From assembly GCA_023428905.1 (NCBI GenBank), contig JAEYWP010000015.1, positions 53,312 through 117,311 of the forward strand: a stretch of 64,000 nt of DNA, given 5' to 3'. Below are positions 34,597 to 43,538 of this stretch, piece after piece (the first letter of the stretch is position 1; every line of letters starts with the position of its first letter). The DNA is from Verrucomicrobiota bacterium. GTDB taxonomy: Bacteria > Verrucomicrobiota > Verrucomicrobiia > Opitutales > Opitutaceae. The position numbers were made by a program, and so were the translations under genes. The notes under the pieces are model-generated. The model was not told the DNA's origin. It did no database searches and saw only the letters and a list, made by a program, of their open reading frames with translations.

Positions 34597-35433
34597 ATGC
34601 AGACCTTCTGCCAGCGCGTCAGCCACTCCGCCGCCTTCCAGCGCTTTGTCATCGGGCTCATCCTACTGGCCGGGGTCTTGGTCGGCCTGGAGACAGACCG
34701 GGACTTGATGGCGCGCCATGGCGGCCTCCTCCACGCGCTCGATCGAAGCATCCTGGCCCTGTTTGTGGCCGAGCTGCTGATCCGGATTGGCGCGGAGGGG
34801 CGCCGGCCTTGGCGCTTCTTCCTGGATCCGTGGAACGTGTTCGATTTCGCGATCGTGGCAGTGTGCCTGCTCCCGTTTGACACCCAATTTGCGGCGGTCC
34901 TCCGGTTGGCCCGGGTGCTGCGCGTGCTGCGCTTGGTGACGGCGGTGCCGAAGTTGCAGATCCTCGTCGGCGCGTTGCTCAAAAGCGTCCCGTCCATGGG
35001 TTACGTGGCGATCCTGCTCGCGCTCCTGTTTTACGTTTATGCGGTGGTGGGAGTGACCTTTTTCGGTCCGGCTGACCCCGAGCATTTTGGTTCAATAGGC
35101 AGGGCGATGCTGACCCTTTTCCAGATCGTCACCCTGGAGGGCTGGGTCGATATCATGCAGCCCTTGATGGGCCCCGGGATGATCCCGGGCCTGGCAATCC
35201 TCTACTTCATCAGCTTCATCCTCCTCGGCACGATGATCATGCTCAACCTGCTGATCGGCGTGATCGTCAACGGCATGGACGAGGCCCGCGAGGAGATGGA
35301 CGAGGTTGCGCGGGAGAAACACCTCGCTCGGTCGGGGCATCCCACCGTGGACGACGATTTTGTTGTCCTGGAACGAAAACTTGCGGAACTGCAGCAGGCG
35401 GTGGCGGCGGTGCGGCACCGCCTGCGTCCCTAG
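34597..35433 (+). CDS. Bacterial voltage-gated sodium-type channel (NaChBac family)
   Basis: A 278-residue ion channel with six membrane segments: S1 (FVIGLILLAGVLVGL), S3 (WNVFDFAIVAVCLLP), an S4 sensor (RLARVLRVLRLV), S5 (GYVAILLALLFYVYAVVGVTFF), the pore TLEGW at residues 179-183, and S6 (YFISFILLGTMIMLNLLIGVIVNGM). The filter matches the TLESW of bacterial sodium channels except Gly for Ser. An acidic region (EAREEMDEVAREKH) and a final coiled coil (VLERKLAELQQAVAAV) form the tetramerising tail typical of the family. Sodium selectivity is likely but the substitution could alter it. Confidence 0.9.
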   Translation: MQTFCQRVSHSAAFQRFVIGLILLAGVLVGLETDRDLMARHGGLLHALDRSILALFVAELLIRIGAEGRRPWRFFLDPWNVFDFAIVAVCLLPFDTQFAAVLRLARVLRVLRLVTAVPKLQILVGALLKSVPSMGYVAILLALLFYVYAVVGVTFFGPADPEHFGSIGRAMLTLFQIVTLEGWVDIMQPLMGPGMIPGLAILYFISFILLGTMIMLNLLIGVIVNGMDEAREEMDEVAREKHLARSGHPTVDDDFVVLERKLAELQQAVAAVRHRLRP

Positions 35434-35452
35434 GTGAGGCGTGCGGATGCGG

Positions 35453-36526
35453 TCAGCGGGAGACGCCCGCACCGGTCCGCAGCAAGGCGCTAACCCGGGC
35501 GAACACCGCGTCCACCGGGAGCTCGGAGCAGGGGCCGGGTGAGCGGAGGATCATCCGCTCAGCATGGCGGCGCAGATGCCCGGTGTAGGGCATGTAGTCT
35601 CCAAACGCGTGGTACTGCCCGAGCAGGATCACCGACGGGATCTCGAACGCATTGGCAAAGTGGGCCGGACCGCTGTCGATCCCGATGAATAATGCGGACC
35701 GGCGGATCACCTCGGCGGTCTCGGCCACGGACAGGCTGCCGCAAAGGCTGAGGTATCCGGGGGTGGAGTTGGGCAGCGACGGAGTAAGTCCGACCTCCAC
35801 GATCGTATGGGCAAAGGCCTCGTGCAGGCGCGCGACGAGGGCCTGCCACCGTGCCGGGTCCCAGTTGCGCAGGGCTTCGTTCGAGACGGCGTGAAAAACG
35901 ATCGAGGGGGAGGGCAGGGCCCGCGCGTCCACCCGCGCCCGGATTTCGCTCCCCAGGTGCAGACGGGGTTGTTCGTCCAGCTGGGGCAATCCGGCGGACA
36001 GCGAGAGAGCTTCCAGCAGGGCACCCTTCAGGTAATAGTTTTTCGCATCGATGGTGGGGTCGCCCCAGCGTTTGCGGTAGCTGAGCCCGTGGCGGGCGCA
36101 GTGCTTGCCCACGATGTGGAGGTCGACCGCCGTATCCAGAAAACCGCTGCGAACGATCACCTCCGACTCGAGAATCGAGTTGAGAAGGACGACATCGTTC
36201 ACGTCCGGATGGTCCTTCACCAGCTCGGCATAGGCTTTTTTGACGAACCAGACGATATGGGCGGCGGGCTGGTCCCTGCGCAATCGTCGCAACACCGGCT
36301 CGGCCGCCACGATGTCGCCCAGGTGTTCGGCCAGCAAGACGCCGACGAGCGGGCGTCCGGGGGGCAGGGCGGCCTTGATTTCCTGCAGGTGCTGGAGGGC
36401 CGGGGCCGCCTCGCGGGCCAGGGTGGGCTTAAGCCGATACCAATCGTATTCGAGCCGCGCGCGCTGCCGCCATGCCCCGAGCAGGATCCGGACACGGGCG
36501 CCGGCGCGGGAAGAGGAGAGTGGCAT
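35453..36526 (-). CDS. Glycosyltransferase family 9 (heptosyltransferase-like)
   Basis: A 357-residue protein with the GT9 signature blocks: LVGVLLAEHLGDIVAAEPVL near the N-terminus, SIVFHAVSNEALRNWDPARW, and FIGIDSGPAHFANAFEIPSVILLG in the C-terminal nucleotide-sugar domain. GT9 enzymes add heptose or related sugars to lipopolysaccharide core or glycans at the cytoplasmic face. Starts at 36526 and 36541 are both possible; the shorter is given. It follows the pyruvyltransferase-like gene by 28 bases, so the two probably form an operon for surface polysaccharide. Confidence 0.82.
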   Translation of the reverse strand: MPLSSSRAGARVRILLGAWRQRARLEYDWYRLKPTLAREAAPALQHLQEIKAALPPGRPLVGVLLAEHLGDIVAAEPVLRRLRRDQPAAHIVWFVKKAYAELVKDHPDVNDVVLLNSILESEVIVRSGFLDTAVDLHIVGKHCARHGLSYRKRWGDPTIDAKNYYLKGALLEALSLSAGLPQLDEQPRLHLGSEIRARVDARALPSPSIVFHAVSNEALRNWDPARWQALVARLHEAFAHTIVEVGLTPSLPNSTPGYLSLCGSLSVAETAEVIRRSALFIGIDSGPAHFANAFEIPSVILLGQYHAFGDYMPYTGHLRRHAERMILRSPGPCSELPVDAVFARVSALLRTGAGVSR

Positions 36527-36554
36527 GGCGGAGGCAACCATCGCGGCGGGCGGC

Positions 36555-37700
36555 TCAGGCGGCGCGCAACGCAGCGAGGGGCAGGTGCGCCCGGAACACG
36601 CGGGCATACGCGCGCCGCGTCTCCTCCTGTTTCTGGGCAAGCTCCGCGGCGATGGCATAGCGTTGGGTCATCTGGTGCTCGAGCTCCCGTACGATGGTGG
36701 CGGCGTCGACATCCTCCACAAAATGGCAGGGCAGCCCGAGCTGCTCCACCATCAAGAGGCGGGTGTCGCTGCCGACCGTGACCGAGGGAATTCCCATGCC
36801 TGCGAGGGCGACGGACGCATGCATGCGGTTGCAGAGCGCCGCCTTTGCCTGGCGGACCACCCGCGGGAAGTCGCGATACGAACCGGGCAGCACGTGCTCG
36901 AGATCCGGCGCGAGTTTTTCGGCCAGCTGCTTCTCCTTCGCGTTGTGGCAGAGCATGACCACGCGGTGTTTCCGGCGCAGCTCGGCGATCACTTGGCGGG
37001 TCGTCTGTTCCCACCGCCCGCGGTCGATCTTCTGGTCCCAGTCGTAATGGCCGCCGCCTTCCATGTAATTGATCAAAACCGGGCCGTCGGCGGTGGGTTC
37101 GCTCTGGCTCGGATTGGTAAAAAGGAAGGCACTGCAGCGGATCACGTCGGTCGGGCAGCCCACCGATTCCAAGAGCTTTTTCGCGAGCGGGTCGCGCACC
37201 GTTGTCGTCCGGCACAGACCGTACAACCAACGCACGAAGGTGGCGTCGGCTGGGTCTTCAAAAGTCTCAGGGAGATTGCGCACGGCGAAACAGGATCCGG
37301 CGGCGAGATTGAGGACCGGGATGCGGCGATGCAAGCGGGCCACCACGTCCTGCCAAAGGTCCTCACTCCAATCGGTCTGGGTGCCGCAGCCCTTCCAATA
37401 CACCGGGGCACCACATTGGAGGATGGCGTCGCAGCTGTCGAAATGCGTGGAGCCGACGCGGTGGAACAGGCGCGAAAACTGGCGGAGCAGGTTGCGCTTG
37501 CGGTAACCGTTGATCGGCAATCGCCGGATCCGCACCAACGGGTGCGAGGGGGAATAGAGCGAGAGCGGCTTGTGTTTGTTGACCGGCAGGAATTGCAGGG
37601 ACTTCTCGCCAAATTCCCCGCGCAGGACGTTGCAGAGTCCTTCACGGATGAAGTCGTCGCCAATGTTGGTGTCGAGGGTGGTGATGAGCCCGAGTTTCAT
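36555..37700 (-). CDS. Polysaccharide pyruvyl transferase family protein
   Basis: A 381-residue GT-B-like protein. LITTLDTNIGDDFIREGL at the N-terminus is the family signature; ILQCGAPVYWKGCG, TVRDPLAKKLLESVG, and CNRMHASVALAGMGIPSVTVGSDTR with the His of RMH follow. Members transfer pyruvate from phosphoenolpyruvate to sugar hydroxyls of exopolysaccharides. Start ATG at 37700. The 256-base gap upstream, shared with the divergent MFS gene, includes an AT-rich patch around 37770-37815 that may hold promoters. Likely first gene of a two-gene surface glycan operon. Confidence 0.85.
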   Translation of the reverse strand: MKLGLITTLDTNIGDDFIREGLCNVLRGEFGEKSLQFLPVNKHKPLSLYSPSHPLVRIRRLPINGYRKRNLLRQFSRLFHRVGSTHFDSCDAILQCGAPVYWKGCGTQTDWSEDLWQDVVARLHRRIPVLNLAAGSCFAVRNLPETFEDPADATFVRWLYGLCRTTTVRDPLAKKLLESVGCPTDVIRCSAFLFTNPSQSEPTADGPVLINYMEGGGHYDWDQKIDRGRWEQTTRQVIAELRRKHRVVMLCHNAKEKQLAEKLAPDLEHVLPGSYRDFPRVVRQAKAALCNRMHASVALAGMGIPSVTVGSDTRLLMVEQLGLPCHFVEDVDAATIVRELEHQMTQRYAIAAELAQKQEETRRAYARVFRAHLPLAALRAA

Positions 37701-37956
37701 GCGGGCGCACGATTTTTGCGGCTCGGCGCTGTGGCCAGTGCAGCCACCGGCAATTCGTCACTTTCGGGGATACCCTTACATCAGCCTAGTATCCAAATCT
37801 TAGTTATAAACCAGTTTTCGCCGCGACGCGCGGCTTGGACAGCGCGCGTGCAGACGAAGGATTAGTATTTGTGATTGCCGGCCATGAGCCGGCTATCCGA
37901 ATGGATGCATAAACCTGCGGTTGCGCGGCGGGTCGGGACCGGCGCATACCTGCGGG

Positions 37957-39120
37957 ATGTCCCGGCCCTTCCTCCTCCTCTGCATCATCTATCTGGGGTA
38001 CATCAGCCTCGGCCTGCCGGATGGCACCCTCGGCGTGGCCTGGCCGCAGATGTATCCGGCGCTGGGCGTCCCGATCGGGGTGGCGGGCGTGATCATGGTG
38101 GTGGGCACCCTGCTCGCCGCTGTATCCGGTTTTTCGAGCGGACGGGTGATTGCGCGTTTCCATACCGGCCCGGTGGTGTTCTTCAGCTGCCTGCTCACCG
38201 GCTCGGCGCTGCTGTCGGTCTCGTTTGCGCAGAGTTTCACCTGGCTCCTGCTCGCCGCCATCCCCCTGGGCCTCGGTGGCGGCGCGGTCGACGCCAGCCT
38301 CAATGGGTATGTGGCCAAACACTACAGTGGACGGCAGATGAACTGGTTGCATGCGTGCTGGGGCATTGGGGCGACAAGCGGCCCGCTCGTCATGTCGCAG
38401 GCGCTCGGGACCGCGGCCGGGTGGCGCGGCGGGTACCTCCTGCTCGGGGGAGCCCAGCTTACTCTCGCGCTGCTTTTCCTCCTCACCCTGCGTCTCTGGG
38501 ATCGTGTGCCCGAGCGGACGGTGGCCCTGCACGCCGACCTGGGTAAAGGCCGCGTGCCGATCACGACGGCGAACTCCTTCGCCGGCTGGCTTTCCCCGCT
38601 GATCTTTGCGCTCTACGTGGCGGTCGAGGCGACGTCGGGGCTGTGGGCGAGCTCCATCCTGGTTGTCTCGCGCGGCTTCGACAAGGAAGTGGCCGGCCTC
38701 TGCGTCACCGCGTATTACGCCTCGATCACGGGCGGGCGGATTCTGGTCGGGGCGGTGGTGGATCGTTGGGGAAATCGCGCGCTGATCTGGGCCGGGGCGG
38801 GCCTGGCCGTGGTGGGCGCGCTGGTGTTTGCCTTCGGCGCGTTCAGCACTCCGGTCGCGGCTGGAGCCCTGGTTCTGCTCGGTCTCGGGTTTGCGCCCAT
38901 CTATCCGTGCCTGATGCACGAGGTCCCGCGGCGGTTTGCCCCGGAGGCCGTGCAGGTGGTGATTGGGCGGCAGTCCGGTGCGGCCAACCTGGGCGGCGCT
39001 TTTCTCCCCGCCGCGGCGGGATGGATCGCCCAGGTCAGCCTCGAGGGCGTGGGCTGGACGATCGTGGCGGGCATCTTTGTCCTGATGCTGGCACTACGGA
39101 AGCTCGACCGTATCACCTAG
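37957..39120 (+). CDS. MFS transporter
   Basis: A 387-residue integral membrane protein with about twelve hydrophobic segments, starting LLLCIIYLGYISLGLPDGTLG. Similarity is to the sugar/fucose permease-like branch of the major facilitator superfamily (DGTLGVAWP, GGAVDASLNGYVA, WLHACWGIGATSGPL in the N-half; GRILVGAVVDRWG in the C-half). Substrate unknown. ATG at 37957 is chosen, as the upstream extension is hydrophilic. Its TAG stop overlaps the TAG stop of the convergent helicase gene within a single CTAG. Confidence 0.85.
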   Translation: MSRPFLLLCIIYLGYISLGLPDGTLGVAWPQMYPALGVPIGVAGVIMVVGTLLAAVSGFSSGRVIARFHTGPVVFFSCLLTGSALLSVSFAQSFTWLLLAAIPLGLGGGAVDASLNGYVAKHYSGRQMNWLHACWGIGATSGPLVMSQALGTAAGWRGGYLLLGGAQLTLALLFLLTLRLWDRVPERTVALHADLGKGRVPITTANSFAGWLSPLIFALYVAVEATSGLWASSILVVSRGFDKEVAGLCVTAYYASITGGRILVGAVVDRWGNRALIWAGAGLAVVGALVFAFGAFSTPVAAGALVLLGLGFAPIYPCLMHEVPRRFAPEAVQVVIGRQSGAANLGGAFLPAAAGWIAQVSLEGVGWTIVAGIFVLMLALRKLDRIT

Positions 39121-41237
39121 GCGTAGCCCTCCTGGTGACACTCGCGGCAGGTGCGGTGGGGTGAACTCGGCAGGACCGCGCGCCCGCAATGCGCGCATTC
39201 CCGCCGGCGCAGGCCGTGGCGGCCCCAACTGCGCCGCAGGATGGCCTGGGTCTGCTCGGTCCCCTGCCGGCGGAGGTGCTCGACATGCTCCAGCTCGGTG
39301 AAGGTCTCGGGAAACTTCAGCGCGAGCCAGCGATAGAGGGTCACCAGCTGGAGCATCTCCTCAAGCCCGTCCAAACCCTCAGCCGATTCCAGGCTGCGGG
39401 GAAACTTGGCCTCCCGTCCCGCCGCCAGCGCCTCCAGCCATTCGGCGAAGGTGTTGCGAAAGGCGTGTTCCTCGAGATCGATCGGGGTGCATGCAAGGGT
39501 GTAGCGCTGCTCGACCGGAAGGTGCGGCGCGTAGAGGTCGACAAACTCCGCGGCGGCAAACACCGCCTCACGCACCTCCGGGAAAAACGTGCCGCCGGGA
39601 AAGGTGAGCCGGGTGCGGAAGAACTCGAGGATCGGTTGCAACCGGTCATGGCCGAGGTGCTCCGCAATCGCGCGCACGTGCATGCCGGTCGGCGCCGCCG
39701 GCAAAAGCTCGGGCTCCGGCGTTTCCTGCGGCCGCGCCAGGGCGTGCGCGACGCGACGTGCGTCCCGGGAAGAGAGGGCGGCGACCCATCCCGTCGCTCC
39801 CGGGCCACGGCCCGCCCGTCCGCCGATCTGCAGGATCTCGGCGGTGTCGAGCGCGCGGTTCACCTCGCCGTCAAACTTGTCGGTCTCATAAAAAATCACT
39901 CGCTCCAGCGGCAGGTTGAGCCCGAGTCCGATGGCGTCGGTGGCACAGACGATGTCCGATTCTCCCTCGCGAAAGCGCCGCGCCTCATTGCGCCGCACCT
40001 CCGGGGTAAGGCCTCCGTAGAGCGTGGAGACCCGCAGCCCACGGGATTCGAACATGGCCTTCATCTCCAGGACCATCGCCCGCGAGAAACCGATCACGGC
40101 GGAACGCGGCGGGACGTGGCGCCAGTCGAGCACCCCCTCAAACGCGAGCGAGCCTTGCCGTTCAAGGATGTGGACCTCGACCTCATCGCCGCAGACCGCA
40201 GCCAGCTTTCGGATCACCGCCTCGGTCGACACCGGGCCCGTTACGTAGAGCCGGTCGGCTGCCACGCCGCAATACGCCGCCACCCAGGCCCACCCGCGGT
40301 CGCGGTCGAAGGCGAGCTGCATCTCATCCAATACGCAGAGGTCGAGCCGCTGCGAAAAATCCGCCATCTCCACCGTGCGGGCCGAATGGGTTACGGACAC
40401 GAGGTCGCGTTCTTCGCCGGTGATCAGGGAACAGGGTTGGCCGAGCTCCATCAGGCGTTCCCGCTGTTCGAGCGCGAGCAGGCGCAGGGGGCCCAGGTAC
40501 ATTCCGCTGCGGGCCTGGCTGAGCTCCAGGATGGCGCGGTGGGTTTTTCCGGAATTGGTCGGGCCCAGCCAGGCGATCACGCGCCGCTTGAGCGTACGTG
40601 CCACCGGAAAGCACTGCAGGTAGTCGAGGAATCCCGGATTGCGCTCCGCCAGGCGGTCGAGCAGTTGCCGGTCCGCCGCGTATCCAGAAGCCTGTTTCAC
40701 GCGGCGAAAGAGCTCGCGGCGGTCGCTCAGCAGGGGCGGGTCTGCCTCGAAGGCGCGGTCGATGTCGGCCTGCTGCACGGAGGCCCAGCCGGGGAAGGTG
40801 GGGGGATTGCGCAGAAACTGTTCCGCGCCGGCACGCAGCACCTCGGTTGGCACGGATAGGAGGGGCGATGCGGCCGAAACCTCGCCCCCTGAGGCCTCCC
40901 GAGCGAGGCGGGCCAGGGGCGCCCGGACCTCGCCCAGCACCGGCAGGTGGAGCCCGGAGGCGACCGGAAGGTTCGCCGGCACATGAAAAACCACCGCGTC
41001 GTGACTTTCCTCATACCCAGCGTAGCGCAGCCCGGGCGCTGTGCCGACCGCGATCTCGCCCACCAGCCTGGCCAGCCCCGCCCGGACGCCCCCGCGCCGG
41101 GTGCGCAGGGTCACGGCTTCCGACAGAAACGCCGTCGCGAGATCCGTCCCCTCCAGCCCGAGTTCCGCCAGCAGGTGGCGTCGCGCGGAGGCGACCATTT
41201 CCTCGTGGGTCCAGGAGTTATCGCCAGGCATGGGCAT
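39117..41237 (-). CDS. SUV3-type RNA helicase with C-terminal zinc ribbon
   Basis: A 706-residue helicase resembling the mitochondrial/alphaproteobacterial SUV3 group. After a ~210-residue N-terminal region come Walker A GPTNSGKT (about 226-234), the DEMQ-type motif II (LCVLDEMQLAFD), VTGPVSTEAV, STLYGGLTPEVRRNEARRF, CATDAIGLGLNLPL, and motif VI QIGGRAGRG. The C-terminus (EHLRRQGTEQTQAILRR) ends in a zinc ribbon CAHCG and CRECH. SUV3 proteins unwind RNA in turnover with exoribonucleases; the role here is inferred. Stop shares CTAG with the convergent MFS gene. ATG at 41237; a further Met lies two codons in. Confidence 0.87.
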   Translation of the reverse strand: MPMPGDNSWTHEEMVASARRHLLAELGLEGTDLATAFLSEAVTLRTRRGGVRAGLARLVGEIAVGTAPGLRYAGYEESHDAVVFHVPANLPVASGLHLPVLGEVRAPLARLAREASGGEVSAASPLLSVPTEVLRAGAEQFLRNPPTFPGWASVQQADIDRAFEADPPLLSDRRELFRRVKQASGYAADRQLLDRLAERNPGFLDYLQCFPVARTLKRRVIAWLGPTNSGKTHRAILELSQARSGMYLGPLRLLALEQRERLMELGQPCSLITGEERDLVSVTHSARTVEMADFSQRLDLCVLDEMQLAFDRDRGWAWVAAYCGVAADRLYVTGPVSTEAVIRKLAAVCGDEVEVHILERQGSLAFEGVLDWRHVPPRSAVIGFSRAMVLEMKAMFESRGLRVSTLYGGLTPEVRRNEARRFREGESDIVCATDAIGLGLNLPLERVIFYETDKFDGEVNRALDTAEILQIGGRAGRGPGATGWVAALSSRDARRVAHALARPQETPEPELLPAAPTGMHVRAIAEHLGHDRLQPILEFFRTRLTFPGGTFFPEVREAVFAAAEFVDLYAPHLPVEQRYTLACTPIDLEEHAFRNTFAEWLEALAAGREAKFPRSLESAEGLDGLEEMLQLVTLYRWLALKFPETFTELEHVEHLRRQGTEQTQAILRRSWGRHGLRRRECAHCGRAVLPSSPHRTCRECHQEGYA

Positions 41238-41363
41238 CGGCGAGAGTCCGGTTGCCGGAAGAATTTGTCAAAAGTGCAGGGAATACGGTGCGCCCGCTTG
41301 GTGGGCCGGCATTTTTACCTACACCTCTGCCGCCACTGGCCGAAGCAGGAGCAAGGACCTCCT

Positions 41364-42848
41364 ATGAGACTTTCTTTCAATTGGACCGTGGGTCGGCGGA
41401 TCACCGCTGGATTCACCGTGATTGTCGCCCTCACCGCTGCGGTCGGGGGCATTGGACTGCTGTCGATGACGCATATCGAAGCGGAGACGCGGCGCATGGA
41501 TGAGCGCGCCCTCCCTGCCGTGGTGCTCGTGAGTCGGATACAGTCGATGGTGAAGGAGAACTACATCAACACCGCCCAGCACTACCTCGCGGAGACGACG
41601 GAGGAGCGGGACCGGATCGAGAAGGCGATGGATGCCATGAGCGCCGAACTGACCGTCCTGTACGGCCAGTTCGAACCGCTGCTGGAAGGCGAGGACGAGA
41701 CCACCCTTTACGCTCAGATCAAGGTGAGCCGCGGCTTGTACCGGACCACCCGCTCCGAGGTACTTCAGCTTTCCCGCGCCAATGACATGGCGGCGGCCCG
41801 CCTGCGTTATACCCAGGAACTGTACACCGTTTACAGCACCTACATCCGCCAGCTCGACCAGATGGTCGGTTTGCACCGGACGGACGCGCAGGTGACCGCC
41901 GCGGGCATTCTCGACCGTGCGGTGCAAACCCGCATCCAGACCGTGGCGGCACTCGGGAGCCTTCTGGCGGTGTGCGTGGGCCTTGCCTGGTTGATCACGC
42001 ACCGCATCAACCGCGCGCTGCGCGAAGCCAGTGGCAGCGTCAGCCAGGGATCGGACTCCGTCCGGGCCGCCTCCGGAGAGATCACCACCGCGAGTGTTTC
42101 GCTGGCAGAAGGGTCCAGCGAACTCGCTGCCTCCATCCAACAGATGAGCGCTTCCCTGGAGGAGATTTCCAGCATGACCCGCCGCAACGCCGGCCATGCG
42201 CAGGACGCGTTGCAACTCGCCCAGGAGACCCGTTCGGCCGCGGAGAACAGCAAGGAGGGCATGGAAGCGCTTGTCACCGCCATGGACGCGATCCAGGGAG
42301 CGGGCGAAAACGTATCCAAAATCGTCAAGACGATCGATGAGATCGCGTTCCAGACCAATTTGCTTGCCCTCAATGCAGCAGTGGAAGCCGCGCGCGCCGG
42401 TGAGGCGGGCGCCGGGTTCGCCGTGGTGGCCGATGAGGTGCGTTCACTCGCGCAGCGAAGCGCAGTGGCGGCCAAGGAGACGACTGCCTCGATTCAGGAC
42501 TCGATCGAAAAGAGCCAGCGCGGCGTCAGCATCAGCGGCGAGGTGTCCGAGAGGTTTAAGGAAATTGTGAATCGCACCACGCGGGTGGCGTCGCTTGTCG
42601 CCGAGATCGCCGGAGCATCCGACGAGCAGAGCAAGGGTGTCGCCCAGGTCCTCACCGCCGTGACCCATATGGATACCGCCACGCAAACCACGGCGGCCAG
42701 CGCCGAGGAGTGTGCCTCCGCGGCGACCGAACTCGAGGCGCAGGCGGTCTCGCTCAGCGAAGTTGTCTCGCGCCTGGGCAAACTCGCCGGCACGCAGGCG
42801 CACGCCCCGCGCACCGGCGAAAACGGAAAAGAAGTCGAGCAGGCCTGA
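41364..42848 (+). CDS. Methyl-accepting chemotaxis protein with 4-helix-bundle sensor
   Basis: A 494-residue membrane chemoreceptor: first membrane segment (FTVIVALTAAVGGIGLL), a periplasmic four-helix bundle of about 150 residues (4HB_MCP type, TTEERDRIEKAMDAM), second segment (TVAALGSLLAVCVGLAWLI), then the cytoplasmic coiled coil with the conserved hairpin tip (IVKTIDEIAFQTNLLALNAA, AGAGFAVVADEVRSLAQRSA). It would signal to CheA/CheW; none is in the window. AAGGA six bases upstream of ATG 41364 is a good ribosome binding site, unusual here. No clear HAMP motif. Confidence 0.93.
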   Translation: MRLSFNWTVGRRITAGFTVIVALTAAVGGIGLLSMTHIEAETRRMDERALPAVVLVSRIQSMVKENYINTAQHYLAETTEERDRIEKAMDAMSAELTVLYGQFEPLLEGEDETTLYAQIKVSRGLYRTTRSEVLQLSRANDMAAARLRYTQELYTVYSTYIRQLDQMVGLHRTDAQVTAAGILDRAVQTRIQTVAALGSLLAVCVGLAWLITHRINRALREASGSVSQGSDSVRAASGEITTASVSLAEGSSELAASIQQMSASLEEISSMTRRNAGHAQDALQLAQETRSAAENSKEGMEALVTAMDAIQGAGENVSKIVKTIDEIAFQTNLLALNAAVEAARAGEAGAGFAVVADEVRSLAQRSAVAAKETTASIQDSIEKSQRGVSISGEVSERFKEIVNRTTRVASLVAEIAGASDEQSKGVAQVLTAVTHMDTATQTTAASAEECASAATELEAQAVSLSEVVSRLGKLAGTQAHAPRTGENGKEVEQA

Positions 42849-42910
42849 CCCCGCGCGGAGCACGGGCGGCGACCTCCGGATTTGCGCTTGCCCGAGGCCG
42901 CCGACCCGCA

Positions 42911-43309
42911 ATGGATGCGGGCATGACCTCCGTTCTCCGCTTTCTCACTGTCGTCGCACTGCTCTGCCTGGGGCTGACCGCCCGTGCCGGGGACACGGCT
43001 TCGTACGGCACCCTGGCCGGCACCATCGTGGTCCCGGCCGGACTCGAAGGCCGCGAGATTCAGCGCGGCATCATGGAAGTCGGCGCGGAGGAGGACTTCA
43101 TCGTGCGCGCCAAGGACGACGAGAAAGTGGTCCTCTACCAGGAGGATGGCCGCTGGGTGATGGTGCTGACCTTCGTCTACACCACCGAGGAGATCCAGGT
43201 GTATTCAAAATCCGCACGCGGCGGAGAAATGCAGATCCCGGCCCGCCCGATCAAAAAGCTCCGCAAGGAAATCAGCCGGAAGCTCAACACCGTCGCCATT
43301 ACCAAGTAG
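42911..43309 (+). CDS. Small exported protein of unknown function
   Basis: A 132-residue protein with a signal peptide (VLRFLTVVALLCLGLTARAGD) and a mature part of about 105 residues rich in charged and beta-forming residues (GTLAGTIVVPAGLEGREIQ, VLYQEDGRWVMVLTFVYTTEEIQVYSK). No family recognised. A second in-frame ATG at 42923 would still leave the signal peptide. It sits between two chemoreceptor genes, 62 bases after the first, but a link to chemotaxis is only positional. Codon use matches its neighbours. Confidence 0.7.
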   Translation: MDAGMTSVLRFLTVVALLCLGLTARAGDTASYGTLAGTIVVPAGLEGREIQRGIMEVGAEEDFIVRAKDDEKVVLYQEDGRWVMVLTFVYTTEEIQVYSKSARGGEMQIPARPIKKLRKEISRKLNTVAITK

Positions 43310-43538
43310 GGCGACGCTAGACGGCAGGTTAGGCGGCGCAGCAACGACTATTAAGGGAGCTGATTGCCCACTGGCGCAGGACGTGTTTGGGGTTTCTTAA
43401 GTCGCTGCCAGGGAAAGAGCTGTATCGCGGTCATAGTGTGCGAATCAGGGCCGATGACCTTGATACCGGCGGGTTCGCTGGGGCAGCACGCGCCCTCAGA
43501 CTTCATCCTCCCGGCCCGCCGGCCGATGAAGGGGGCGG

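Noticed and set aside
43372..43389. Sigma-54 type promoter before the second chemoreceptor
   Set aside because: TGGCGC is a fair -24 element, but the -12 position has GT instead of the near-invariant GC.
43310..43538. Cyclic-di-GMP riboswitch before the second chemoreceptor
   Set aside because: I could not find the conserved core or paired stems of either known class in the gap.
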